A stretch of DNA of 64,000 bases, from NCBI RefSeq assembly GCF_003054445.1, contig NC_042507.1, positions 1,674,001 to 1,738,000 on the forward strand, read 5' to 3'. The stretch is from Pichia kudriavzevii (taxonomy: Eukaryota; Ascomycota; Pichiomycetes; Pichiales; Pichiaceae). The notes under the pieces are model-generated. The model saw only the letters and a program-made list of their open reading frames with translations, was not told where the DNA came from and made no database searches. Of this stretch, positions 10,144 to 19,382 are shown one piece after another (the stretch's first letter is position 1; the number at the start of each line of letters is the position of its first letter). The position numbers were made by a program, and so were the translations under genes.

Positions 10144-11606
10144 GCAGAGGGTAAGTTGTTTAGGTGTTAATCTTTATACTAATGAACTACAACTACATTA
10201 AACAGTTCACCTCTAGATGGGTAATTCTTTTCTTCTTATACTCCCGGGAATCCAGAAACGGTCATCGTTATCAGCAACAGATGGAAATCACAAGCGATCC
10301 CCACATAAGCCAAAAAGTAAACTCTAGCCGAGAACCTCGCTTGCACTTTCAATATGTAGAATGACACATGAATCACCTCAAAAAATTACGGGTTTGCCTA
10401 CTACTATATACATCAGAATGTGATGGCTATGAAGTATATAAAAAACCAGCTATGATCAACTGCAACAAAAACTTCATGATCTGAAATATACCAAGTGCCG
10501 ATTGCAGTACTGATACTTATTTTGATCAGTAGCATCTCTACCTCCCTATTTTTTTTCTTGGTTAAAAGTGTCGATATCAGATATTTACGCTGGCAAAGAA
10601 GTTGATGTCGTGCCATCCGCAACTTACTCACATCAGAAGCTACCTTGACTAAAAAGACGTCAACAGCTGCTTGAAATAGAGCTCTGTCGATTTTAGCCTT
10701 AAAAAGTCCCTCTGGTATGTATCGACCAGACCTTCTTTTGATAACGGTTGAGCCACGCAAAGCCGTAATGATACACCCAACCAGTACGCGGGCACTGCAT
10801 ATGAACCATGATTCTGGATTTTTAGAGCAATGTTAAAGAAATTTCTTTCCGAAGTTGCACAACTGCAAAGAAACAAGCAACAGATGTTGCTTAATCTCTC
10901 AAATTAATTGTTGAATCCCAACAACCAAATTAAAATGTTTCTCCGCAGAAAGCGAAGTATTCGTGCCGTACACTTCTTAGACATCAACCTGAGAAGATTT
11001 TGCTAACTGTTTGACATTCTCAGTGAGACACCAGCGGAATGAGATTCGGAATTACCAAATAAAGTACTAGCTAAATTATCAGTATATATGTACAAATATT
11101 AAGACCTTTGTCAACCAAAAAAATATATCGGTCAATACTTATTGCTTGAGCTGGAAATGGCATTGAAAGAACAAAAAAGCGTACTCATCCTTCTCATAGA
11201 CAAGCGGTTAGCTTCTTCAGAGGCAAGTTTCAAAAAATACCCCCAAAAATATGAACAGAAAGTGGTGTAGATAAAAATTGCTTCCTCTCTGAGGCTAAAA
11301 CTAACAACTCCATCTGGTGCGTGCCACAGTTTGTTCTATTGTTTTTGGATACCTGATCTGCAAGTATAAACAAAAAAAAATAATAATTTAGTGGCAGTCT
11401 GCAATATACTCATTGGATATATACCAGTTCATGGTGATAGTATATTCGAAAGCTTTCAAAATCTAATATTTTATCCTCCTTGCCAAGCGACTATTTTTGC
11501 CCAATCATTTCCACATTACCACTAATCGTATCGGATTCCCTTTTTTTGTGTTCATGCAACAGAAGATTGGAATTAGTGATACCGGGTGTTATGCCTACTC
11601 AATGAC
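10144..11606. other. Intergenic region of about 1.46 kb without a supported gene
   Basis: This holds the PUT1 promoter (right next to 10143) and then a long stretch I cannot explain. A TTATC (GATA-factor type) motif at 10268-10272 lies in the context TCGTTATCAG, about 125 bp upstream of the PUT1 start. Two CGG triplets at 10245 and 10259 are near but do not match the Put3 CGG-N10-CCG arrangement. Open frames up to 115 codons have no conserved character and odd composition. I see no tRNA A/B boxes or convincing snoRNA boxes. Confidence 0.5.
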
Positions 11607-11900
11607 TTAACGTCTCTCAATGATATTTTTCAAGTTGTTCATGACTTGAGGGATCGAATCGAATGCCCTAATTTGGTCTTCCGTAAAATCTGCAGCAACA
11701 ACGTTGCCCCTCTTCAGTTCATGAAAAACGTGGTCTGCTTCACTTCTTTCTTTTTTGATCAGCCTGAGAAGTTCCTTTCTATCAATTAAACTGTGCTTTA
11801 ATTCTTGTGCCTTTGTGATATGGATAGTGGATTCTGAATCCTGGTCGTTATCTACTCTTGCCTCAGATTTTACCGTGCTACATCCATTAATGGATTCCAT
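11607..11900 (-). CDS. Small protein of unknown function (97 aa)
   Basis: 97 aa from an ATG. The first 27 residues are Ser/Asp-rich. From about residue 28 the sequence looks helical and charged (LIDRKELLRLIKKERSEADH), and the C-terminus is VMNNLKNIIERR. The helical pattern suggests a small coiled-coil subunit of a complex. I do not recognise the family. It is neither obviously Rpa14 nor a DASH subunit, though neighbouring genes in S. cerevisiae made me check Rpa14 (YDR156W). It is divergent from DPH6 with 247 bp between starts. Coding status rests on composition and length only. Confidence 0.6.
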   Translation of the reverse strand: MESINGCSTVKSEARVDNDQDSESTIHITKAQELKHSLIDRKELLRLIKKERSEADHVFHELKRGNVVAADFTEDQIRAFDSIPQVMNNLKNIIERR

Positions 11901-12147
11901 CTGTTTTTTTTATTGACTATCCTCTTATTTTTGAGTCTTATTTCAGTTTTTTTTTAAACATTTATGCAATATGCAAACTTTAGATGAAGGGGGTGATATA
12001 ATGCGGTCATCAATACTTTTCCATCCTGAAAAGGAAACTCTTTTTACACAGCCTTAAACGAGAAAAAAATTGTACAAATTTTTTTTTCGAATAGTTTTAG
12101 GTTCCTAGAGAATACTTCCTTTCGGCAATCTAAGAAGTAGTAATTCA

Positions 12148-14022
12148 ATGAAGTTTGTGGCTCTTGTGTCTGGTGGTAAAGACTCATGTTTTAACATCTT
12201 ACACTGTTTAGCACAAGGACACGAGCTGGTGTGCCTAGCTAATCTGTATCCAGCCGAACCAGATAATGATGAAATTGATTCTTATATGTATCAAACCGTG
12301 GGCCATGATGTCCTAACTTTGTACGAGAAATGTACCGGGAAACCAATGTATAGGGAGCCTATTTTGGGTAATGCAAGCAATCAGAAATTGGAGTATAAGA
12401 AAACTGAAAATGATGAAACTGAAGATTTATACAGGCTTTTAGACAAAGTGGTGAAGAAACATCCTGATGTTGAAGGTGTTAGCGTTGGTGCAATTTTATC
12501 AAGCTATCAAAGAACAAGGGTAGAAGATGTATGCTCAAGGTTGGGATTGACATCATTGGCATATCTATGGCAACGTGATCAGGGTGAACTGATGAATGAA
12601 ATGTGCAGCAGTGGGATGGATGCAAGAATCATTAAAGTAGCTGCCATTGGTTTAAATGATTCTAACTTGGGTATGAGTTTACAGGAAATACATCCAACTT
12701 TGTTACAATTGAACAAAATGTTTGGAGTTCATATATGTGGTGAGGGGGGTGAATTTGAAACGAGTGTCTTGGATGCTCCCTTTTTCAAATATGGTAGAAT
12801 TGTCATCACCGAGAAAAGCATTGTTAAACACACAAATGATGAAGTTTGGTATCTTAAAATGAAAGTTGGTTTTGAGCCAAAAGATGTAAGCGATGATCCA
12901 ATCGACTGGAAGAAGCATGTTGTTGTTCCTCCGCTTTTAAATGAAACTTTCCACGAAATATATGAAAGTGGCAAAATTAGAGATGAGTATAGTGTTGCAA
13001 AAGTCAACATAAATGAAAAATATTGGAAGTTCAATGTTTACGAAACTGATGACAAATTGTATATTTCTAATATAACATCAGTGGAAGAATCTATTGAGGG
13101 TCAAGTTGCTGACATTTTTAAGCAGTTAAGTGGGACATTAAATCAATTTGAGCTTGATTTTGAGAATATTCAGTCAGCAAAGTTGTTACTCCAGGACATG
13201 AGCAATTTTGTCACAATAAACTCTATCTACGTGAAGTATTTCACTAAACCATTACCACCGGCACGTATATGTGTTGAGACGATGCTTCCAAACAATACAC
13301 ATGCACAATTATCGGTTGTGGTATTAAAGGAATTGGATGCCAAAGTTGGATTACATGTTCAAGGTATATCATATTGGGCACCATGCAATATTGGGCCTTA
13401 CTCACAAGCGATTTCAAGTAGAAACGATCAAATAGTTCGGATAAGTGGACAGATTCCTTTGATTCCTATGAATATGACTTTACCAACGCCAAAGGATGAC
13501 AGGCTAAGTTCAACTTTATCGTTGAAACATTACCACAGTATCAAGGAGGTTACCAATTACAAGAACAACCTTCTGACAATTTGTTTTATCAAAGATTGTA
13601 ATCTGGTTTCCATGGTGCAGGAGCAGTTTCGAGAGTATATCTCATTGTGTGAAGATGAAGGGTATACAGGAACCGAGAACTTGGTAGTTGTTCAAGTGAC
13701 CGAACTCCCCAAAGGGTCAGACGTCGAGTGGGGTGGATTGTCATACCGAGAAGAATGCGAATCACTCAACTACGATTCTGACTCTTTATCCGAAGACGAG
13801 AAAGAGAACGAGTCCAAGGACGCTAAGGACAAAGTCAAGGTTAGTTATGTTGACAAGCTATCGGAGTATTCCACGTTTAAAGACAATAGATTCTACGAGA
13901 TCTACGGAGACGTTCTACAGATTGACGCAGAGATGCCTCAACATTGTGAAGTTTTCCCCGCCGTTGCAGTCTATGGTGCATCTGGGAATAAGTCACTGGC
14001 TATAGTAGAAAGCACCGTTTAG
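12148..14022 (+). CDS. DPH6: DPH6 diphthine-ammonia ligase
   Basis: 624 aa. The N-terminal adenine-nucleotide alpha-hydrolase/PP-loop domain starts MKFVALVSGGKDSCFN with the SGGKDS loop at residues 8-13, and continues with the CGEGGEFET signature at about residues 197-205. The C-terminal part carries two RidA/YjgF-like domains, the second beginning near residue 416 (GPYSQAIS). Dph6 performs the last step of diphthamide synthesis, amidating diphthine on eEF2 with ammonia and ATP. A Ser/Asp/Lys-rich linker lies at about residues 545-570. Homologue of YLR143W, next to PUT1 as in S. cerevisiae, although PUT1 is on the opposite strand here. Confidence 0.96.
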   Translation: MKFVALVSGGKDSCFNILHCLAQGHELVCLANLYPAEPDNDEIDSYMYQTVGHDVLTLYEKCTGKPMYREPILGNASNQKLEYKKTENDETEDLYRLLDKVVKKHPDVEGVSVGAILSSYQRTRVEDVCSRLGLTSLAYLWQRDQGELMNEMCSSGMDARIIKVAAIGLNDSNLGMSLQEIHPTLLQLNKMFGVHICGEGGEFETSVLDAPFFKYGRIVITEKSIVKHTNDEVWYLKMKVGFEPKDVSDDPIDWKKHVVVPPLLNETFHEIYESGKIRDEYSVAKVNINEKYWKFNVYETDDKLYISNITSVEESIEGQVADIFKQLSGTLNQFELDFENIQSAKLLLQDMSNFVTINSIYVKYFTKPLPPARICVETMLPNNTHAQLSVVVLKELDAKVGLHVQGISYWAPCNIGPYSQAISSRNDQIVRISGQIPLIPMNMTLPTPKDDRLSSTLSLKHYHSIKEVTNYKNNLLTICFIKDCNLVSMVQEQFREYISLCEDEGYTGTENLVVVQVTELPKGSDVEWGGLSYREECESLNYDSDSLSEDEKENESKDAKDKVKVSYVDKLSEYSTFKDNRFYEIYGDVLQIDAEMPQHCEVFPAVAVYGASGNKSLAIVESTV

Positions 14023-14512
14023 TAGTTTGTAATGGGAATATGTAAATTCCATGTAAGCCCACCCAACCCCTGGTCAGCGCACGTGACATGCACGTGACAC
14101 GACACCCCGCCACCGCACACGGCGACACTGCTTTTTAATTCTCTTATTCCCCCCTTCCCCCCTCCCTTATTCAGACATGGGGGATGGAATATATCACAAA
14201 TTGTCGCGTCCTTACCTACGCAAACACACACAGAACAGGCGATTTTGCGTGGGGCTCTCTCATTTCAGAGACACTGCGGGCGACGCGCGCGTCAGTTTCC
14301 GTATTGGGGAGAAGGGAGGCAGAGAGAATAGTCATACACGGATCTTGTGAGTCTATGGCGATATCTCTTCCTGGAGCATGAATATCGTCTTTAGGTGGTG
14401 GCTAGGCACTTTTTACTTCTTTCATTGTTATATTTGGGTGTGCATTTTGTTTTCGGATACTTTGTTATAGTTTCTTCCTTCTTCAGTTTCATCTTCTTAG
14501 AATATACCAACC
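14023..14512 (+). promoter_or_regulatory. RPL6 upstream region with tandem Cbf1-type sites
   Basis: 490 bp between the DPH6 stop and the RPL6 start. It contains two copies of CACGTGAC at 14080-14087 and 14091-14098, starts 11 bp apart, in the same orientation and about 420 bp upstream of RPL6. A pyrimidine-rich stretch (CCCCCCTTCCCCCCTCCC type) follows at about 14150-14165, then a GC-rich segment with GCGACGCGCGCGTC at 14280-14293. T-rich DNA precedes the ATG. CACGTGAC is the core of the Cbf1 site. Cbf1 is known to act at ribosomal protein promoters in Candida albicans, so a similar role is inferred. Confidence 0.55.
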
Positions 14513-15019
14513 ATGTCTGCTGTTCAAGACCAAAAGGTTCCAAAGCAAACCAGAAAGACTGCTAGACCTCACAAATTAAGACCTTCTCTTGTTCCAGGTA
14601 CCGTTTTAATCCTTTTAGCCGGTAGATTCAGAGGCAAAAGGGTTGTTTACTTAAAACATTTGGAAGACAATACCCTTTTAGTCTCCGGTCCTTTCAAGGT
14701 GAATGGTGTTCCATTGAGAAGAGTTAACGCAAGATACGTCATTGCAACTTCTACTCAAATTGACATTTCAGCTCTCGATTTGTCCAAATTCGATGTTGCC
14801 TACTTTGCAAGAGAGAAGGTCTCCTCTAAGAAATCCGAAAAGGATTTTTTCGGTGAAGGTGCTCCAAAAAAGGAAATCAGATCCGAGAGAATTGAAGATC
14901 AAAAGGTTGTTGATAAGACTTTAATCTCCGAAATCAAGAAAACCCCATTACTTAAACAATACTTAGCCTCGTCTTTCTCATTAAAATCCGGTGATAAACC
15001 ACATGAAATGAAATTTTAA
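14513..15019 (+). CDS. RPL6: RPL6, large-subunit ribosomal protein eL6
   Basis: 168 aa, nearly co-linear with S. cerevisiae Rpl6 (176 aa). It has the central [20 protein letters not shown] block at residues 24-43, then [20 protein letters not shown], and the C-terminus [20 protein letters not shown]. eL6 sits on the 60S solvent side. The N-terminus is 8 residues shorter than in S. cerevisiae and runs directly into the ATG, so no intron is needed, unlike S. cerevisiae RPL6A/B. Codon choice is strongly biased (AGA, GTT, TTA/TTG, CCA), as expected for high expression. Only one copy is seen in this window. Confidence 0.97.
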   Translation: MSAVQDQKVPKQTRKTARPHKLRPSLVPGTVLILLAGRFRGKRVVYLKHLEDNTLLVSGPFKVNGVPLRRVNARYVIATSTQIDISALDLSKFDVAYFAREKVSSKKSEKDFFGEGAPKKEIRSERIEDQKVVDKTLISEIKKTPLLKQYLASSFSLKSGDKPHEMKF

Positions 15020-15538
15020 GTCAAAAGAAAAGATCCATTATAGAAAAAAAAACGACTAAATGAAATCAACTATGAATAACCGAATACAATCAAATCACTT
15101 CAAAGATAAATTTTCAATCATTGCATATGCTCGAGTACGAAAGTATGGTCGATAACATCAATTCCCATTCCATTATTTCCCTCCTAATATTATCAACTGT
15201 ACATTATTCTCGAGTTATCTGCTATCTTGTATCACTTATATATTTTTCCTTCTCTCTTGTTATTAAATATATAACTTTTTTTTTCTTTTATTTTTTTTAA
15301 ACATTTTTTTTTTCCATAAACCGTTGCACGTATGATGAAGTATAAGCAAACTACTCTGTACAACTCCTTTCTAATACGTAATGGTATAGATGTTTTTCTT
15401 TGAACCAAATGCATCTTGACCTTCTGAAAGCAAGAAAATAATATCATATAGCATCCTCTCGCTAAAGATTTAAATTTTGTAGTTTTCAGATGTGCAAGCA
15501 AAACCTTATCTAGTCCCGTTTTGTTTATCGAACATACA
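15020..15538. other. Intergenic region, RPL6 3' flank and BTB gene promoter
   Basis: 519 bp of AT-rich DNA with T-rich tracts (for example 15276-15315). Minus-strand open frames across it are low-complexity Lys-rich translations of the T tracts and I do not accept them as genes. No RNA gene is apparent. Confidence 0.5.
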
Positions 15539-16810
15539 ATGAGCTCTGTTCGTACAGCAGAATCAATTTCAAGGCAAAACATACCTCAGTTATTACCGCA
15601 TGGAGAAATATATACAATTAATATAGGAGACAAAACGTTCCAATTAAGTGGCGAATCGCTATCTTTTGATGGGCCATCTTTTTTCACTGACTATTTTTGT
15701 GCCAATAGAAACACAAAATCAATAACAATTAACCGATCACCTAAGGTTTTTAAGAAGATTTGTATGTATTTACAGGGGTATGCGATACAAATTGGAAATG
15801 AATATGACTATGTCCATCTATTAGTAGATGCAGCATATTATCGATTACAAAAGCTAAAAAGAGGTTTAGTAATGGAACCCATGATGGTGTCTGTTGGGGG
15901 TGAAACTTTTAAAATTTACAGGGAAACTTTGAATTCACCGGGGAACAGTCCAAATTATTTTACACTAATCCATAGTACACTGATGGGAAATCCATTTATG
16001 GAAAACAACAGTTCAATTCAACCGTTGCCTATTCAGCCAAACACTTTGAACAGAAGCCCTCAATTATTTAAGGAACTATTGTATGGTTTACATGGGCACA
16101 GCATACATATTAAAAGTGATTTGCATCGACGTGACTTGATTGAAGAATGCGAGTATTATAGGTTCTTTGGACTTAAACAGCGACTTATCAAACATCAGAT
16201 AAGAACGAATCCATTCACAAACACAGAAGAAATTACAATAAACCATACAGATATCAAAGTAAGCGGATTGCTAAATGATACCATGGATTCCATTATTGGT
16301 TTGAACAACTCCTTCACTGTTGTCAAGTATTCTAGGCCGTATGTCGATGAAGGTATATATAGGGACCTCGTGATCCAATTAGAATCATCGGAGGTGAATC
16401 TAATGATCAACACATCGTTGAAGTTTTGCAATTTACTAGTTTACGGAGAAACCTGTATGCAGTTGAAAAAAATACTTTCAAAGGTTTCTGACGATTATGT
16501 TTACGAACAAGTGGATGGGATGTCGAAGTTGATTGTTCTAATTCAGACAGCTGATAGCGTTGGTAAATTGAACGGTATGACGATGGACAAAGGATGGATA
16601 AATACTCTGATGGACCTAAATGCAGATTGTAATGAAAACAGCTCACTTTCAAAGAAAGGATTAGAGCCTGATAAGGTAATTGTTGCGAAATTACTAAAGT
16701 CCCAATGGACAATACATGTACAAGGCCGTTCCAAAGTTTGGATGAATTGTTTGAAAATTGATGGTGTTTTAGACCAATCACATTATAATGAAGAAAGGGT
16801 GTTCTTATAG
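15539..16810 (+). CDS. Double BTB/POZ (KCTD-type) protein, YDR132C/YLR108C family
   Basis: 423 aa from the ATG at 15539. An in-frame TTG 18 bp upstream is not used as start. Two tandem T1-type BTB domains are visible, one at about residues 24-110 (IYTINIGDKTFQLSGESL ... INRSPKVFKKICMYLQGY) and one at about 117-215 (VSVGGETFKIYRETLNSPGN ... LNRSPQLFKELLYGLHGH). The two repeats share the pattern RSPxxFKxxxxxLxG. A C-terminal domain of unclear fold follows. The closest known proteins are the uncharacterised paralogues YDR132C and YLR108C of S. cerevisiae, a pair left by the whole-genome duplication. A single copy here fits an unduplicated genome. Function unknown; an adaptor role is inferred from the BTB domains. 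Confidence 0.8.
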   Translation: MSSVRTAESISRQNIPQLLPHGEIYTINIGDKTFQLSGESLSFDGPSFFTDYFCANRNTKSITINRSPKVFKKICMYLQGYAIQIGNEYDYVHLLVDAAYYRLQKLKRGLVMEPMMVSVGGETFKIYRETLNSPGNSPNYFTLIHSTLMGNPFMENNSSIQPLPIQPNTLNRSPQLFKELLYGLHGHSIHIKSDLHRRDLIEECEYYRFFGLKQRLIKHQIRTNPFTNTEEITINHTDIKVSGLLNDTMDSIIGLNNSFTVVKYSRPYVDEGIYRDLVIQLESSEVNLMINTSLKFCNLLVYGETCMQLKKILSKVSDDYVYEQVDGMSKLIVLIQTADSVGKLNGMTMDKGWINTLMDLNADCNENSSLSKKGLEPDKVIVAKLLKSQWTIHVQGRSKVWMNCLKIDGVLDQSHYNEERVFL

Positions 16811-16825
16811 ACAGATCCTATATAG

Positions 16826-18220
16826 CTAGTGTAGACGTCTCTTTCTCATATAGTTTGTATTAAACAATGGGATCAATTCATCAATATCACCAATGACAGA
16901 ATCATTTGCATTATTGATAGACTCAATTAATTTAGACGCATTCTTCGAGACTGTTAGACTCTTATCTTCATTAATATCGAATATTTCTAAGCATTGGGAC
17001 ATATCATCAAGACTGCAGATAAGCTGGTCTTTCGCTGCTGTGATTGTGACGATATCTGAGCTCACTTTATATTCTTTATTAAATGATAATTCACCATCTT
17101 CTGAAAGATCAAAAATGAATACCGATGAAATTCTCTCAAAAATCACAGCTATTTGCTTTGTTTTATTCAAAGCGACAAGCTTAGAAATACAGTATTCGAC
17201 CAAATTGCCAGAATCATCTTGAAATTTCTCTGGTACCAAATGCTTATCGTTCAATTTGTCCTTGACCAAATCATCAACTTCAAATTTACATTTCAGCTCT
17301 TTACCTTCTTCAGCACTTTGCCATAACCAAGTAGCAATAAATGAATCACCACCTGCACTTACAAGAACTTTACCGTTACACCATTCAGGTAATATGAACG
17401 AAGAAATGAATTCTTTATGACCAAATAGAATTTTTTTGATGACATATGATTTGGGGAAATATGAAATACGAATATGTTCATCCCTATCAGCAGTCATTAC
17501 TACTTCTTTACCATTTTCATCAATTGCATTTTGAACACATGTTAACATGGATACATGACCTAATATTGGAACCAATTTGGAATCGTCAATAACTTCTGTG
17601 TCTTTTAAGAATATCGAATAAACATCACCAAATTTATCTGCGATGATGACTTTCGAGTCATCCATAGAAGTACACACTGCAGATGGACGTTTAGAGATTG
17701 GCTGACGCTTGACTAGTTCGAAAACCTTGGAAGGCTCTGTCTCGCTGTAATTAATTTTGAAAATAACAACAGCTTTATCATTATCTGTAGTAACAATTAG
17801 ATATTGGTTGTCACGGGACAAACACATATCTCTGATATATGTGTATGTAGGGGGTGCACCTGGACCTGGTAAAGGTAATTTTGGTTTCTTATTCATAACC
17901 TGCTTTGTAGAGGCCGGTATTTGTTCTTCTGGTATAACCCTCTTGTTATTTTCATTAACGACAGTAGCAGGCTCCTCTTCCGCTTTTGCAGCGTCTTCCG
18001 CTTCTTTCTTCTCCCTTTGTTGCTTCTCGTATTGTTCTAGCAGTTCTTTATGGTGTTTTCTGATGGTATAGTATGGATCAACTTCATCTGTCCATGATGC
18101 TAATAGCTTAGCTTCTGCACTACCGGTAGATATTTTGAACAAAAAAACAGAGTTGATTGCAGCTGCAAAAAAGTAGTCACCTGTTTTATCAAGCAATATG
18201 TGCTGGAATGGATGTTTCAT
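16826..18220 (-). CDS. TRM82: TRM82 non-catalytic subunit of tRNA m7G46 methyltransferase
   Basis: 464 aa. WD40-like blades run through the protein. A long charged helix interrupts the first part (about residues 55-85), followed by the conserved RDMCLSRDNQYLIVTTDNDK blade near residues 129-148 and the VVMTADRDEHIRISYFPKSY block near 240-260, matching the Trm82/WDR4 family. Trm82 stabilises Trm8, which methylates guanosine 46 of tRNAs. The stop is only 15 bp from the stop of the convergent BTB gene. It shares a 256-bp divergent promoter with SPE4. TRM82 is YDR165W, two genes past CWC15 in S. cerevisiae. Confidence 0.9.
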   Translation of the reverse strand: MKHPFQHILLDKTGDYFFAAAINSVFLFKISTGSAEAKLLASWTDEVDPYYTIRKHHKELLEQYEKQQREKKEAEDAAKAEEEPATVVNENNKRVIPEEQIPASTKQVMNKKPKLPLPGPGAPPTYTYIRDMCLSRDNQYLIVTTDNDKAVVIFKINYSETEPSKVFELVKRQPISKRPSAVCTSMDDSKVIIADKFGDVYSIFLKDTEVIDDSKLVPILGHVSMLTCVQNAIDENGKEVVMTADRDEHIRISYFPKSYVIKKILFGHKEFISSFILPEWCNGKVLVSAGGDSFIATWLWQSAEEGKELKCKFEVDDLVKDKLNDKHLVPEKFQDDSGNLVEYCISKLVALNKTKQIAVIFERISSVFIFDLSEDGELSFNKEYKVSSDIVTITAAKDQLICSLDDMSQCLEIFDINEDKSLTVSKNASKLIESINNANDSVIGDIDELIPLFNTNYMRKRRLH

Positions 18221-18476
18221 TTGTTTGGCTAAGATTCAGACTATAGAATCAAATAAATTACTGAAGAGTAGAAGGAATAAAAACAGAACATTTTCATGCT
18301 AGAAATATTTTTTTTTTCAGTGTGAATGTATATCATTTCAGTTTTATTTTCTCATTTTTTTCTCATTTTTCTTTTAAAAGTTAACCCAAGCAAAATGTAG
18401 ATATGAATGTACAAGTGTTTCATACATCTAGCTCCATAAAATAAGTAACTATTTAATCTACAACAGGGCTTGAAAA

Positions 18477-19367
18477 ATGAGTGAACTAACGCATCCATTG
18501 ATTGTTGATGGATGGTTCAGAGAGATAAGTGATGAATATTTCCCTGGACAATCTTTTGCCTTGAAAGTTGAGGAAATCTTGTATGCTTCAAAGTCTGAAT
18601 TTCAAGATATTTTAGTTTTCAAGTCAACAAATTTTGGTAATGTACTTGTGCTTGACGGTATAATCCAAGTTACTGAGCGTGATGAATTTGCATACCAAGA
18701 AATGATTTCACATGTTCCACTGTTTGCGCATCCTAATCCAAAGAAAGTATTAGTTATTGGGGGTGGTGACGGGGGTGTTTTAAGGGAAGTTGTTAAACAC
18801 GAATGTGTTGAAAGTGCCACATTAGTTGAAATCGATGACATGGTCATTCAATTGTCTAAGAAATTCCTACCAAATATGGCAAAATCTTATGAGAATGAAA
18901 AAGTTAGAGTTGTACTACAAGATGGATTTAAATACCTCAAAGATTGTGAAAACCTAAGAGATGACGAAAAATATGATGTCATTATAACGGACTCCTCAGA
19001 TCCTGATGGACCCGCTGAAGCTTTCTTTCAAATAGATTATTTCAGATTATTAAACAATGCATTAACCAAAGATGGTATTGTCATTTCAATGGCATCTGAA
19101 AACATTTGGTTAAATTTGAGTAATCTGAAAAAATTGAAGAATGTATGTGAAAAGGTTTTCCCTGTTGTTAAATCATGTTACTGTACTATTCCGTCATATA
19201 CATCTGGACAGATCTCTTTGATGGTGTGTAGTAAAAACAAGGAGATTGATGTGAGTAAACCAAACAGGGTTTCAGAACGGGAAACTGAATTATTCAAATA
19301 CTACAACCATAAGATTCATAGTGCAAGTTTTGTGTTGCCTACATGGGCTGACAAAGAACTCAATTAA
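18477..19367 (+). CDS. SPE4: Polyamine aminopropyltransferase, spermine synthase (SPE4) type
   Basis: 296 aa. The family signature [19 protein letters not shown] lies at about residues 90-108, VEIDD near 117-121 and [18 protein letters not shown] near 164-181. These bind decarboxylated SAM and the polyamine. Several diagnostic stretches resemble S. cerevisiae Spe4 more than Spe3: [61 protein letters not shown]. It sits convergent with RMP1, exactly like YLR146C (SPE4) and YLR145W (RMP1). I therefore call it spermine synthase rather than spermidine synthase, though the two families are close and activity cannot be read from sequence alone. Confidence 0.85.
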   Translation: MSELTHPLIVDGWFREISDEYFPGQSFALKVEEILYASKSEFQDILVFKSTNFGNVLVLDGIIQVTERDEFAYQEMISHVPLFAHPNPKKVLVIGGGDGGVLREVVKHECVESATLVEIDDMVIQLSKKFLPNMAKSYENEKVRVVLQDGFKYLKDCENLRDDEKYDVIITDSSDPDGPAEAFFQIDYFRLLNNALTKDGIVISMASENIWLNLSNLKKLKNVCEKVFPVVKSCYCTIPSYTSGQISLMVCSKNKEIDVSKPNRVSERETELFKYYNHKIHSASFVLPTWADKELN

Positions 19368-19382
19368 TGTGGAAGCTTGTAT

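Noticed and set aside
10245-10261. Put3 site upstream of PUT1
   Set aside because: The two CGG triplets are in direct orientation with 11 bases between them, not the inverted CGG-N10-CCG that Put3 needs.
10413-10760. 115-codon minus-strand frame between PUT1 and the 97-aa gene
   Set aside because: No conserved motif, poor composition, and a second overlapping frame of similar size. Chance is more likely.
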